Shown: positions 1 to 5,591 of the stretch, piece after piece
Numbering within the stretch: position 1 is the first letter of the stretch
Layout of the letters: each line of letters starts with the position of its first letter
Origin: Synergistaceae bacterium
GTDB taxonomy: Bacteria; Synergistota; Synergistia; Synergistales; Aminobacteriaceae
Direction: 5' to 3'
Assembly: GCA_031289165.1 (NCBI GenBank)
Contig: JAITPZ010000115.1
Span: forward strand, 1-6,312
Length of the DNA stretch: 6,312 nt
Notes under the pieces: generated by a model
Told to the model about the DNA's origin: nothing
Databases searched by the model: none
What the model saw: the letters and a program-made list of their open reading frames with translations, nothing else
Position numbers and translations under genes: made by a program

Positions 1-2
1 AA

Positions 3-857
3 GGGCGGACAAAACTCCAGATTCGTATGCTCGAGGGCGACGTGGACATCATGGCGGACGAGGACACGGTCCTCATGATCGGCATAAAGGGCGAGGTCTA
101 CCCTCTGGAACGCGCGAAGTTCGACAAACTCTACACCCTGACCGACGAGCGCTTCTCGCCCCCCCTCTCCTATCCGCCGATGATCCTGAATCCCGACGCG
201 GGAGACAGAATCTCCCTGCTGGAGCACGCCAGAGTCTGTGTGGGAGGGGGAGATCACGTCCTGGCCGCGCGGCTCCGCTGCGGCGTCAGGATCTTCACGC
301 GCTGGGATTCGGAAAATTACTTCCTGGGCAACATCAACGACTGGATCATCAGGCGATCCGCCAACGACCTGTATGTCGTCACGGCCGACGTGTTCGACGA
401 GCTTTACATCCGGGATTTCACCGGCGAGGACATCACGGACGACGCGCGCAGCATGCAGGCTGTGAAAAAAGACATTCCCGTTCCCGTGATCTTCGCTTCC
501 GAAGACGGCGCGCTCGAAACGCGGGAGGGAGTCATCGCGTACCGCAAGGGCGACGCTTTGCTCACGGGCTGCGAAAACGAATCCTGGCCCGTGGAGTTCG
601 AGCATTTCAACAAAATCTACGCCCCCATCGACGATACCCTGCCCGGAATGAGCGGACACTACAGCAAAAAAGCCTTCCCCATCTCCGTTCTGCAGGTCGG
701 GGAACCCTTCATGGTCTCGCTCCCCGGCAATAAGGGCACCCTCCGCGGAAAGGCGCACGACTGGCTTCTGCAGTACTCCCCGGACAATTATGGCATCGTG
801 GACCGCGAGATTTTCGAGGCGACCTACGAGATTGTACAGAACCTGATACTGTACTGA
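3..857 (+). CDS. PGDYG-like repeat protein, 5' truncated
   Basis: The product is probably a soluble cytoplasmic protein of unknown function; no signal peptide or membrane segment is visible. The frame is open to the window edge. The first ATG (base 27) has no Shine-Dalgarno sequence before it and falls inside a repeat module, so the real start is upstream. Numbering from that ATG, two kinds of half-module alternate. One kind ends in VYPLERAKFDKLY (24-36) and SWPVEFEHFNKIY (186-198). The other carries NDWIIRRSANDLYVV (104-118) and HDWLLQYSPDNYGIV (244-258), each followed by an [IV]F-[ED]-x-x-Y segment. The second kind resembles the PGDYG family, named for its conserved motif, here degenerate as SPDNYG. 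The layout suggests an ancient internal duplication. The gene converges with asd. Family assignment rests on motif resemblance only. Codon use looks like that of its neighbours. Confidence 0.8.
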   Translation, partial: GRTKLQIRMLEGDVDIMADEDTVLMIGIKGEVYPLERAKFDKLYTLTDERFSPPLSYPPMILNPDAGDRISLLEHARVCVGGGDHVLAARLRCGVRIFTRWDSENYFLGNINDWIIRRSANDLYVVTADVFDELYIRDFTGEDITDDARSMQAVKKDIPVPVIFASEDGALETREGVIAYRKGDALLTGCENESWPVEFEHFNKIYAPIDDTLPGMSGHYSKKAFPISVLQVGEPFMVSLPGNKGTLRGKAHDWLLQYSPDNYGIVDREIFEATYEIVQNLILY

Positions 858-878
858 AACACAGGCAATATCAACAAC

Positions 879-1931
879 TTAAGGGGTCGAAGGGTCCTCG
901 ATGAGACCCCTCGTTTTCGCCTTTTCCCTCCACACGATCTCGGCGATCTGGACGGCGTTGGTGGCCGCGCCCTTGCGGATCTGGTCCCCGCAGACCCAGA
1001 GCGTCAGCGCGCGGCTCGGATCCTCCGCGCTCTCGTCGCGGCGGACCCGCCCGACGTGGATCAGGTCCTGATCGGAGGCGAAGAGAGGCATGGGGTACGC
1101 CTTTTCCGCCGGGGCGTCCACGAGCTTCACGCCCTTCGCGTCGCTCAGCAGGGCGCGCGCCTCGTCCGGGGAGAGGGGGCGCTCCGTCTCGATGGTCAGG
1201 GCCTCGGAGTGGCTGCGCATGACCGGCACGCGGACGCAGGTGGCGCTGACGCGGAGGTCGGGGCAGTGCAAAATTTTGCGCGACTCGTTGCGCATCTTCA
1301 GCTCTTCCTTCGTGTAGTCCCCCTCGGCAAAGGCGTCGATGTGGGGAATCAGGTTGAACGCGATCTGGTACTGGAAGGCCGAGACTTCCGGATTGATATT
1401 CCCCTCCGCGTACGCGCGGGTCTGTTTTTCCAGCTCCTCGACCCCCTGCCTGCCCGCGCCGCTGACGGCCTGGTAAGTCGAGGCGATGAGGCGTCTGATC
1501 CCGGCCGCCCGGTGAAGGGGGTCGAGCGCCACCACCGCGATGATCGTCGAGCAGTTGGGGTTCGCGATGATGCCCCTGTGCGTCGCGATGTCCTCCGGGT
1601 TGACCTCCGGGACGACCAGAGGGACCTCCGGGGCCATGCGGAAGGCGCTCGAATTGTCGATGACGACCGCGCCGCTCTTCACCGCCACGGGCGCCCATTC
1701 CCTGCTGACGTCGCCCTCCACCGCGAAGAGCGCGACGTCTACGCCCTCGAACCCCGCCGGGCCGATCGCCTCGACGGCGTAATCCCCGCCGCGCCATCGC
1801 ACGGTGCGCTCGCCGCGGGAGGCCAGAAGGCGCAGATTTTCGACGGGAAAGTTCCGTTCCTCGAGGATTTTCAGCATCTCGACGCCCACCGCGCCCGTCG
1901 CGCCGAAAACCGCAACATTGGCTCCACTCAT
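879..1931 (-). CDS. asd: Aspartate-semialdehyde dehydrogenase
   Basis: Asd reduces L-aspartyl-4-phosphate to L-aspartate-4-semialdehyde with NADPH, the branch-point step toward lysine/diaminopimelate, threonine and methionine. The 350-residue length is normal for the bacterial enzyme. The N-terminal dinucleotide-binding loop GATGAVG is at 10-16. The catalytic cysteine is Cys127 in NPNCST, followed by STYQAVSGAG (151-160). The general acid/base histidine is His241 in RSHSEA, where the more usual form is GHSEA. The dimer-forming catalytic domain spans roughly residues 130-330. The ATG at 1931 is preceded by a modest AGGGTG-type ribosome binding sequence and places the Rossmann loop at the expected distance. 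The gene is second in the operon, 70 bases after dapA on the same strand, with no terminator between them, so it should share the T-box control of dapA. Its product is the direct substrate of DapA. Confidence 0.97.
   Translation of the reverse strand: MSGANVAVFGATGAVGVEMLKILEERNFPVENLRLLASRGERTVRWRGGDYAVEAIGPAGFEGVDVALFAVEGDVSREWAPVAVKSGAVVIDNSSAFRMAPEVPLVVPEVNPEDIATHRGIIANPNCSTIIAVVALDPLHRAAGIRRLIASTYQAVSGAGRQGVEELEKQTRAYAEGNINPEVSAFQYQIAFNLIPHIDAFAEGDYTKEELKMRNESRKILHCPDLRVSATCVRVPVMRSHSEALTIETERPLSPDEARALLSDAKGVKLVDAPAEKAYPMPLFASDQDLIHVGRVRRDESAEDPSRALTLWVCGDQIRKGAATNAVQIAEIVWREKAKTRGLIEDPSTP
882..917 (+). terminator. Possible terminator of the PGDYG-like gene, inside the asd tail
   Basis: A 7-bp inverted repeat (AGGGGTC at 882-888, GACCCCT at 905-911) encloses a 16-base loop and is followed by CGTTTT. 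It lies 25 bases past the stop of the rightward gene and inside the last codons of the opposing asd. The U-run is short and the loop large, so this is a weak candidate. No other terminator is visible in the 21-base gap between the two stop codons. Confidence 0.3.
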
Positions 1932-1943
1932 AGTCGTTTCACC

Positions 1944-2003
1944 CTGTTCCCTTTCTGTTTTTCTGTTCCGTTTTTCTGAACGAACGGCGCCGGGAGCCGG
2001 CTC
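1944..2003 (-). repeat. dapA-asd intercistronic region with short direct repeats and a hairpin
   Basis: The plus strand holds GTTTTTCTG twice (1957-1965 and 1970-1978, 13-base period) and CTGTTCC twice (1944-1950 and 1963-1969). The asd mRNA is therefore purine- and A-rich just before its ribosome binding site. The 10-bp palindrome GAGCCGGCTC (1994-2003) overlaps the dapA stop codon and can form a GC-rich hairpin with the following bases. No U-run follows it, so it is not a standard terminator. It could tune asd expression or be slippage debris. Confidence 0.4.
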
Positions 2004-2886
2004 AGACGCCGAGGCACTCCTTCATGTCGCCGTTGATCTGGGCCATGCAGTTTTCGGAGGCCTCCACCAGCGGCAGGCGCAGGATGTTCTTGCAGTAGCC
2101 CAGTCGGCTGACGCCGTACTTGACGGGCATGGGGCTGGTCTCCATGAAGAGGTTCTTCATGAGGGGGAACAGCTTCAGATGCAGCTCGCGCGCCTCGACG
2201 ACGCGCCCGGCCAGAGCGGCGCGCACCATGTCGGAGGTTTCCTTCGGCGCGATGTTGGAGAGGACGGAGACGAGCCCGTGCCCGCCCGCGTTGACGAGGT
2301 GAAACGCCTGGTCGTCGTTTCCGGAGAGGATCGAAAAATCGCCGCGCACCCGCCGCACTTTGCGGATCGTCTCGTCGACCTGCGCCTGACTGCCGGACGC
2401 CTCCTTCAGGGCGACGATGTTCTGAACCTCCGCGAGGCGCACGACGGTGTCGGGCAGCAGGTTGACCCCCGTGCGCCCCGGCACGTTGTAGAGGATCATC
2501 GGAATCTTCACGCTCCCGGCGACCGTTTTGAAGTGGCGAAAGAGCCCCTCCTGCGACGGCTTGTTGTAGTAGGGCGTGACGACCAGAACGCCGTCGGCCC
2601 CGAGTTCCTCCGCCTCCCTGCTGCTTTCGGCGGCGTGAGGGGTGTTGTTGCCGCCCGTGCCGACGACGACGGGGACGCGCCCCTTCGCCTGCGCCACGGC
2701 GAAGCGAACGATCTCCGTACGCTCCTCCGCCGGGACGGCGGGACTTTCCCCGGTTGTGCCCAGCACCACCAGAAACTCCACCTTCTGGTCGATCTGCCAG
2801 TCGATGAGTCTGCCCAAATTGTGATAGTCGATCCCGCTCTTCGTGAACGGAGTGACCAGCGCCGTGCCCGTACCTCTGAACATCAT
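2002..2886 (-). CDS. dapA: 4-hydroxy-tetrahydrodipicolinate synthase
   Basis: DapA condenses pyruvate with L-aspartate-4-semialdehyde to give 4-hydroxy-tetrahydrodipicolinate, the first committed step of diaminopimelate and lysine synthesis, in the cytoplasm. The 294-residue protein is a full-length TIM barrel of the DapA/NAL family. Visible motifs are GTTGESP (43-49, with the Thr44-Thr45 pair), Tyr107 in PYYNKP, YNVPGRTG with Tyr133 and Arg138, and the Schiff-base lysine Lys161 in LKEASG. The key residues fall at the same numbers as in the Escherichia coli enzyme when the ATG at 2886 is used. That ATG lies 8 bases after GGGAGG. An in-frame ATG at 2907 would add seven residues and precede the ribosome binding site, so I reject it; the ATG at 2883 is a close alternative. 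The gene is first in the operon and directly follows a T-box leader. Together the motifs favour true DapA over sialic acid lyase-type relatives. Confidence 0.97.
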   Translation of the reverse strand: MMFRGTGTALVTPFTKSGIDYHNLGRLIDWQIDQKVEFLVVLGTTGESPAVPAEERTEIVRFAVAQAKGRVPVVVGTGGNNTPHAAESSREAEELGADGVLVVTPYYNKPSQEGLFRHFKTVAGSVKIPMILYNVPGRTGVNLLPDTVVRLAEVQNIVALKEASGSQAQVDETIRKVRRVRGDFSILSGNDDQAFHLVNAGGHGLVSVLSNIAPKETSDMVRAALAGRVVEARELHLKLFPLMKNLFMETSPMPVKYGVSRLGYCKNILRLPLVEASENCMAQINGDMKECLGV

Positions 2887-2892
2887 CGGAAA

Positions 2893-2900
2893 TTCCTCCC
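2893..2900 (-). promoter_or_regulatory. dapA ribosome binding site
   Basis: On the minus strand GGGAGGAA sits just before the paired ATG codons at 2886 and 2883. The GGGAGG core ends 8 bases before the first and 11 before the second, favouring 2886. It rules out the ATG at 2907, which lies upstream of it. Confidence 0.8.
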
Positions 2901-2927
2901 TGTCCAAATAAAAATATGCTTTCCCTC

Positions 2928-2971
2928 AAAAAAATGAGCGCGTCCCTACATGTTATCGTAGGGACGCGCTC
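2928..2971 (-). terminator. T-box-controlled intrinsic terminator upstream of dapA
   Basis: A perfect 14-bp stem (arms at 2958-2971 and 2936-2949) with an 8-base loop is followed on the minus strand by A and seven T residues. It lies 41 bases before the dapA start. The 5' arm contains CGCGTCCCT, which can instead pair with AGGG and CGCG of the T-box sequence. Terminator and antiterminator are therefore mutually exclusive, as expected for transcription attenuation. Confidence 0.95.
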
Positions 2972-2978
2972 TTATGCA

Positions 2979-2996
2979 CGCGGTGCCACCCTGCTT
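2979..2996 (-). promoter_or_regulatory. Conserved T-box (antiterminator) sequence
   Basis: The minus strand reads AAGCAGGGTGGCACCGCG, an exact match to the T-box core AGGGTGGNACCGCG. AGGG and CGCG can pair with CGCG-T-CCCT in the terminator's 5' arm, leaving the UGGC bulge that binds the tRNA acceptor end. The variable base is C, which would pair with a G discriminator base. This matters for specificity, because lysine tRNAs commonly carry A73. Confidence 0.95.
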
Positions 2997-3229
2997 GAGG
3001 ATACGAAAAATCCTCCGCCTCGGACCCTGTAACGCGGGTCGGACGTGGACGTACTCTCTTTGCGCCGGCTTCATCGGCGCGCGTTTCCGCCCCGGCTCAT
3101 CGAGTTTTATGCCCTGTCCGACGCATCCGAAACACCTCTCAGCCGCCGGGCGTCCCTCTCTGTCGATGCTTCTGCCGAACCTTGGCGCCTCGATTCATCG
3201 CCTTTCCCGTAATTTCAACGTTACAGAGG

Positions 3230-3257
3230 ATTATACGAATCTTCCTCCCGTTGTCAA
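3230..3257 (-). promoter_or_regulatory. Sigma-70 type promoter of the T-box-dapA-asd operon
   Basis: The minus strand has a consensus -35 TTGACA (3252-3257), a 16-base spacer, and a consensus -10 TATAAT (3230-3235). Transcription should begin near 3222-3224, just before the first helix of the T-box leader. Two perfect hexamers suggest strong constitutive initiation with control left to attenuation. The 16-base spacer is one short of optimal. Confidence 0.9.
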
Positions 3258-3488
3258 GCGACAGATGCTCCTATATTAGTCTGTAGACATTCTGAATCGT
3301 TATGCAAAAAACAAGGTGTAAAATAGTGTGAATCTTATTGCGGCAATGCTTTTGACCACCGCGTTAACGCGCAAAAATCCAAATCTCAGGGTACATATAT
3401 CTTCGACATTCGGTTTTCGGGAGCCCCGTTTTTACAGGTCTTCATATACATATAAACCGCATGATCCTAACTACTGCAGAGGGCGAAG
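3258..3488. other. AT-richer intergenic region between the operon promoter and the recombinase gene
   Basis: No coding potential or RNA gene is recognised in these 231 bases. They hold a near-palindrome GTCTGTAGAC (3279-3288), a 12-bp palindrome described separately, and TACATATA repeated at 3392-3399 and 3447-3454. A tiny CGGG-AGC-CCCG hairpin followed by a T-run lies around 3418-3433 and is too short to call a terminator. The promoter of the rightward recombinase should be here, but no convincing -35/-10 pair is visible. The composition contrasts with the GC-rich genes around it. Confidence 0.5.
3360..3371. repeat. 12-bp perfect palindrome, possible operator
   Basis: CGCGTTAACGCG is a perfect inverted repeat lying 117 bases before the recombinase start and just after a TTGACC that resembles a -35 box. 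Its symmetry suits a dimeric DNA-binding protein. No matching -10 box is clear, and only one copy is seen, so function is a guess. Confidence 0.35.
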
Positions 3489-4052
3489 ATGAAAATCGTT
3501 CAACCTATCCGTAACCTGCGTCAGATTGAGTCGATGAAATGTATTTTGAGGAAGAATCCGCGGGACCTTTTGCTTTTTGTGATGGGGATCAACACGGCGC
3601 TTCGCATCAGCGACCTGTTGCCCCTGACGGTGGGGCACATTCGGAACGAAAACGGAGAACTGCGCCCCCTCGTCACCCTCAGGGAGAACAAGACGGGGAA
3701 GCTGAAGCAGTTTCCTCTGAACGATTCGATACTCTCCATTTTAAAAGAGTACCTGGAGTTGGACGAGGATATGGACGACGCCAGCTTTCTTTTCGCGTCG
3801 AACAAGGGGGGCGCGCCCATCACCCGAACGCACGCGTGGCGTATTCTCTCCGGCGCCGCGCAGCAGGCGGGACTGGACGACGTCGGAACGCACACCCTGA
3901 GAAAAACGTTCGGATACCACGCGTACCGAAAGACGAAGGACCTGGGCCTGGTGCAGAAGCTGCTGAACCACTCCTCCAGCCGCGAGACCCTGAGGTATAT
4001 CGGCATCGATCAGGACGACCTGGATGCCGCGTACCACAAGGTCAATCTGTGA
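3489..4052 (+). CDS. Single-domain tyrosine recombinase/integrase
   Basis: This is a site-specific DNA recombinase of the phage integrase/XerC-D superfamily, forming a 3'-phosphotyrosyl intermediate. In 187 residues it has essentially only the catalytic domain. The SAM-like core-binding domain of ordinary integrases (about 300-400 residues) is absent. All catalytic residues are visible: Arg39 in ALRISDL, Lys68 in ENKTGK, His135 and Arg138 in HTLRKTFGYH, His161 in LLNHSS, and nucleophile Tyr170 in LRYIGI. The ATG at 3489 follows GAGGGCGAAG, a modest ribosome binding site. Similar short proteins occur in Firmicutes, where some act at invertible promoters and others are mobile-element remnants. 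Here no cargo genes, excisionase or paired attachment repeats are visible. The comparatively AT-rich upstream DNA hints at acquisition. The recombinase class is firm; the role is unknown. Confidence 0.93.
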   Translation: MKIVQPIRNLRQIESMKCILRKNPRDLLLFVMGINTALRISDLLPLTVGHIRNENGELRPLVTLRENKTGKLKQFPLNDSILSILKEYLELDEDMDDASFLFASNKGGAPITRTHAWRILSGAAQQAGLDDVGTHTLRKTFGYHAYRKTKDLGLVQKLLNHSSSRETLRYIGIDQDDLDAAYHKVNL

Positions 4053-4210
4053 AGGGCGTTCCCGATTCAGACTCGGGGAGACGGCTGCCGCGCAAACCTT
4101 CGGCCCCCCGCCCCCCTGTTATTTACTGTTTCCGTAATACGCCCGTTTTCAGGCGGGGTATAATGAACCACGGTATATAAACAGACGGTGGGATAGGGGA
4201 GGAGTGCCCT
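4053..4210. promoter_or_regulatory. Recombinase-radA intergenic region with a candidate radA -10 box
   Basis: This gap has no gene. A weak inverted repeat (TTCCCGA/TCGGGGA, one G-T pair) lies shortly after the recombinase stop and lacks a following T-run. TATAAT at 4159-4164 is a consensus -10 hexamer 47 bases before the radA start, but no recognisable -35 lies 16-18 bases upstream. It is a plausible but unproven radA promoter. Confidence 0.4.
4196..4204 (+). promoter_or_regulatory. radA ribosome binding site that selects a CTG start
   Basis: GGGGAGGAG is an excellent Shine-Dalgarno match ending 6 bases before CTG at 4211. The radA frame has a stop codon at 4178-4180 and no in-frame ATG, GTG or TTG between it and the zinc-finger codons. 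The strong site therefore points to CTG as the initiator. Confidence 0.75.
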
Positions 4211-5590
4211 CTGGCCAGAGACGATCCGGTACGTTATGTCTGCAGCAACTGCGGCTTTTCGACCGTCACGCGCACGGGAAGGTGTACGTCGTGCGGGCAG
4301 TGGGGAACCCTCGAGGCCGTTTTTCCCGAATCCCCGCGGCACGCCGCGAAGGGGGCCGCTCGTGTGGAGGTCGTCAGCGCCGTCTCCGTCACGCCGCCCG
4401 AGCGCCTGTCGTCGGGAATCACCGAGCTGGACCGCGTGCTCGGCGGAGGTTTGGTGCCCGGAGGCGTGGCGCTGATCGGCGGCCAGCCCGGGATCGGCAA
4501 ATCGACGCTTCTCCTTCAGGCCGGCGGTCTGGTGGCCTCGACGGGAACGCCCGTGCTTTACATGTCGGGCGAAGAGTCGAGCGCGCAGGTGGCGCTGCGG
4601 GCAAAGCGGCTGGGCGTCGCGTCGGAGAACCTTCTTCTCTACTGCGGCAGCGACCTGGAGGACGCGCTTCTGGCCCTGAAAACGGGTTTGAACACGGATT
4701 CGAAAACGGACGCAAAAAATATCGGCCTCTTCATCCTGGACAGCGTACAGGCCGTCCGGGCGCCGGGCGAGACCGGCTGGCCGGGGACGCCGAACCAGGT
4801 CCGGGCCGTGGCCCAGCTGGCGGTGGACGCCGCCCGGGCGGCCCAAATTCCCGCCGTGCTGGTGGGACACATCACGAAGGATGGACGCCTTGCGGGACCG
4901 ATGCTGCTGGAGCACATGGTGGACACGGTGCTCACCTTTTCGGGCGAGGGCTATTCGTCCTATCGAATGCTGCGCGCGGTCAAAAACCGTTACGGCAACA
5001 CCGACGAGCTGGGCGTATTCGAGATGAGGGAGGACGGGCTCGCGGCCGTCGAGGACAAGAGCGGGCTTTACTGGAACCGATCCGACGTCGCGGTTCCGGG
5101 CGTGGCGATGACGATCGCGCTGGAGGGCTCGACGCCCCTCGTCGCGGAGGTGCAGACGCTGGCCACGCCGACGGCGTTCCCCTACCCGAAACGCACCTCG
5201 CGGGGAATCGAACTCAACCGTTTCCAGCTGCTGGCGGCCGTTCTGGAGAAACGGGCGGGCATTTTATGCAGCGCTCACGACCTTTATCTGAACATCGCGG
5301 GCGGGCTCTCGATCCAGGATCCGTCCGCCGACCTCGCGTCCTGCGTCTCTCTGGCCTCCGCGCTCAGGGACCGGCCTCTGCGGGGCGACTGCTGCTACCT
5401 CGGGGAGGTCGGCCTCGCCGGAGAGGTCCGGCCCGTGACGCGCCTGGGGTCGCGCCTGAAGGAAGCGGAGCGGCTGGGCCTGAGATGCGCGGTCGTCAGC
5501 GCGGGAGAGCGCGGCGTTTCCGCTCCCGGCGGAATCAAAATCGAACGAGTGGATAACCTGGGCGAAGCCCTGAAAAAGGGAGGTCTCTAA
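4211..5590 (+). CDS. radA: DNA repair protein RadA
   Basis: RadA (Sms) is a RecA-like ATPase that processes recombination intermediates by branch migration alongside RecA. Starting at CTG 4211 gives 459 residues, the usual family length. Domains in order: a C4 zinc finger with Cys11, Cys14, Cys25 and Cys28 (YVCSNCG and RCTSCGQWG); the ATPase domain with Walker A GQPGIGKST (91-99, Lys97) and Walker B LFILDS (Asp177); the RadA signature at 258-262, here KNRYG in place of the usual KNRFG; and a C-terminal Lon-protease-like domain (about 280-445) without proteolytic function, including DPSADLA. The first conventional start, GTG at 4364, would remove 51 residues and the whole zinc finger, so I choose CTG, supported by the strong ribosome binding site. 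The next gene follows after one base, implying an operon. Confidence 0.95.
   Translation: MARDDPVRYVCSNCGFSTVTRTGRCTSCGQWGTLEAVFPESPRHAAKGAARVEVVSAVSVTPPERLSSGITELDRVLGGGLVPGGVALIGGQPGIGKSTLLLQAGGLVASTGTPVLYMSGEESSAQVALRAKRLGVASENLLLYCGSDLEDALLALKTGLNTDSKTDAKNIGLFILDSVQAVRAPGETGWPGTPNQVRAVAQLAVDAARAAQIPAVLVGHITKDGRLAGPMLLEHMVDTVLTFSGEGYSSYRMLRAVKNRYGNTDELGVFEMREDGLAAVEDKSGLYWNRSDVAVPGVAMTIALEGSTPLVAEVQTLATPTAFPYPKRTSRGIELNRFQLLAAVLEKRAGILCSAHDLYLNIAGGLSIQDPSADLASCVSLASALRDRPLRGDCCYLGEVGLAGEVRPVTRLGSRLKEAERLGLRCAVVSAGERGVSAPGGIKIERVDNLGEALKKGGL
5578..5583 (+). promoter_or_regulatory. Ribosome binding site of the protease gene, inside the radA 3' end
   Basis: GGGAGG lies in the last radA codons, 8 bases before TTG at 5592. 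The alternative in-frame ATG codons at 5607 and 5622 are 23 and 38 bases away, too far for this site. It therefore supports the TTG start and translational coupling to radA. Confidence 0.7.
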
Positions 5591-5591
5591 A

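Larger units (their letters stand above)
2928..3224 (-). ncRNA. T-box riboswitch leader of the dapA-asd operon
   Basis: This tRNA-sensing leader lets transcription continue when an uncharged tRNA binds its specifier codon and antiterminator bulge. The start is inferred from the -10 box. Stem I shows the kink-turn element GATGA (3195-3199) opposite GA, with a base helix GGC/GCC and a lower helix ATCGAG (3189-3194)/CTCGAT (3099-3104). The conserved AGAGAG (3156-3161) and GCTGAGAGG (3135-3143) form the distal part. A 7-bp helix plus GCATC/GATGC connect these to the specifier loop. Stem II (GCGCCG/CGGCGC) and Stem III (GACCC/GGGTC) follow. The specifier is most simply AAA followed by A (3105-3108), a lysine codon, which fits the pathway. 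The usual AGUA of the specifier loop is not obvious, so the codon is inferred and not certain. Confidence 0.93.

Noticed and set aside
2884..2907. Upstream ATG at 2907 as the dapA start
   Set aside because: It precedes the only good ribosome binding site and would add residues absent from the family's usual N-terminus.
1804..2937. Long plus-strand open frames opposite asd and dapA
   Set aside because: They are shadows of the two well-conserved minus-strand genes, caused by high GC at third codon positions.
3251..3277. Possible rightward promoter TTGTCA/TATATT back-to-back with the operon promoter
   Set aside because: The spacer is only 15 bases and it would give the recombinase mRNA a leader of about 200 nt. 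The resemblance comes largely from overlap with the leftward TTGACA.
2974..3279. Plus-strand open frame of 101 codons
   Set aside because: It runs antisense to the T-box leader and operon promoter; the RNA structure explains the sequence and the peptide has no recognisable features.
3392..3454. TACATATA direct repeats as recombinase attachment or binding sites
   Set aside because: Eight AT-rich bases repeated in an AT-rich stretch can arise by chance, and no core or flanking symmetry supports an attachment site.
4141..4158. Hairpin-like GCCCG/CGGG near the radA upstream region as a terminator for the recombinase
   Set aside because: The stem is short and no T-run follows on either strand.
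4067..4935. Minus-strand and frame-shifted open frames over radA, including one from GTG at 4204
   Set aside because: The RadA frame has clear zinc finger, Walker and signature motifs. The others are low-complexity Arg/Gly-rich translations.
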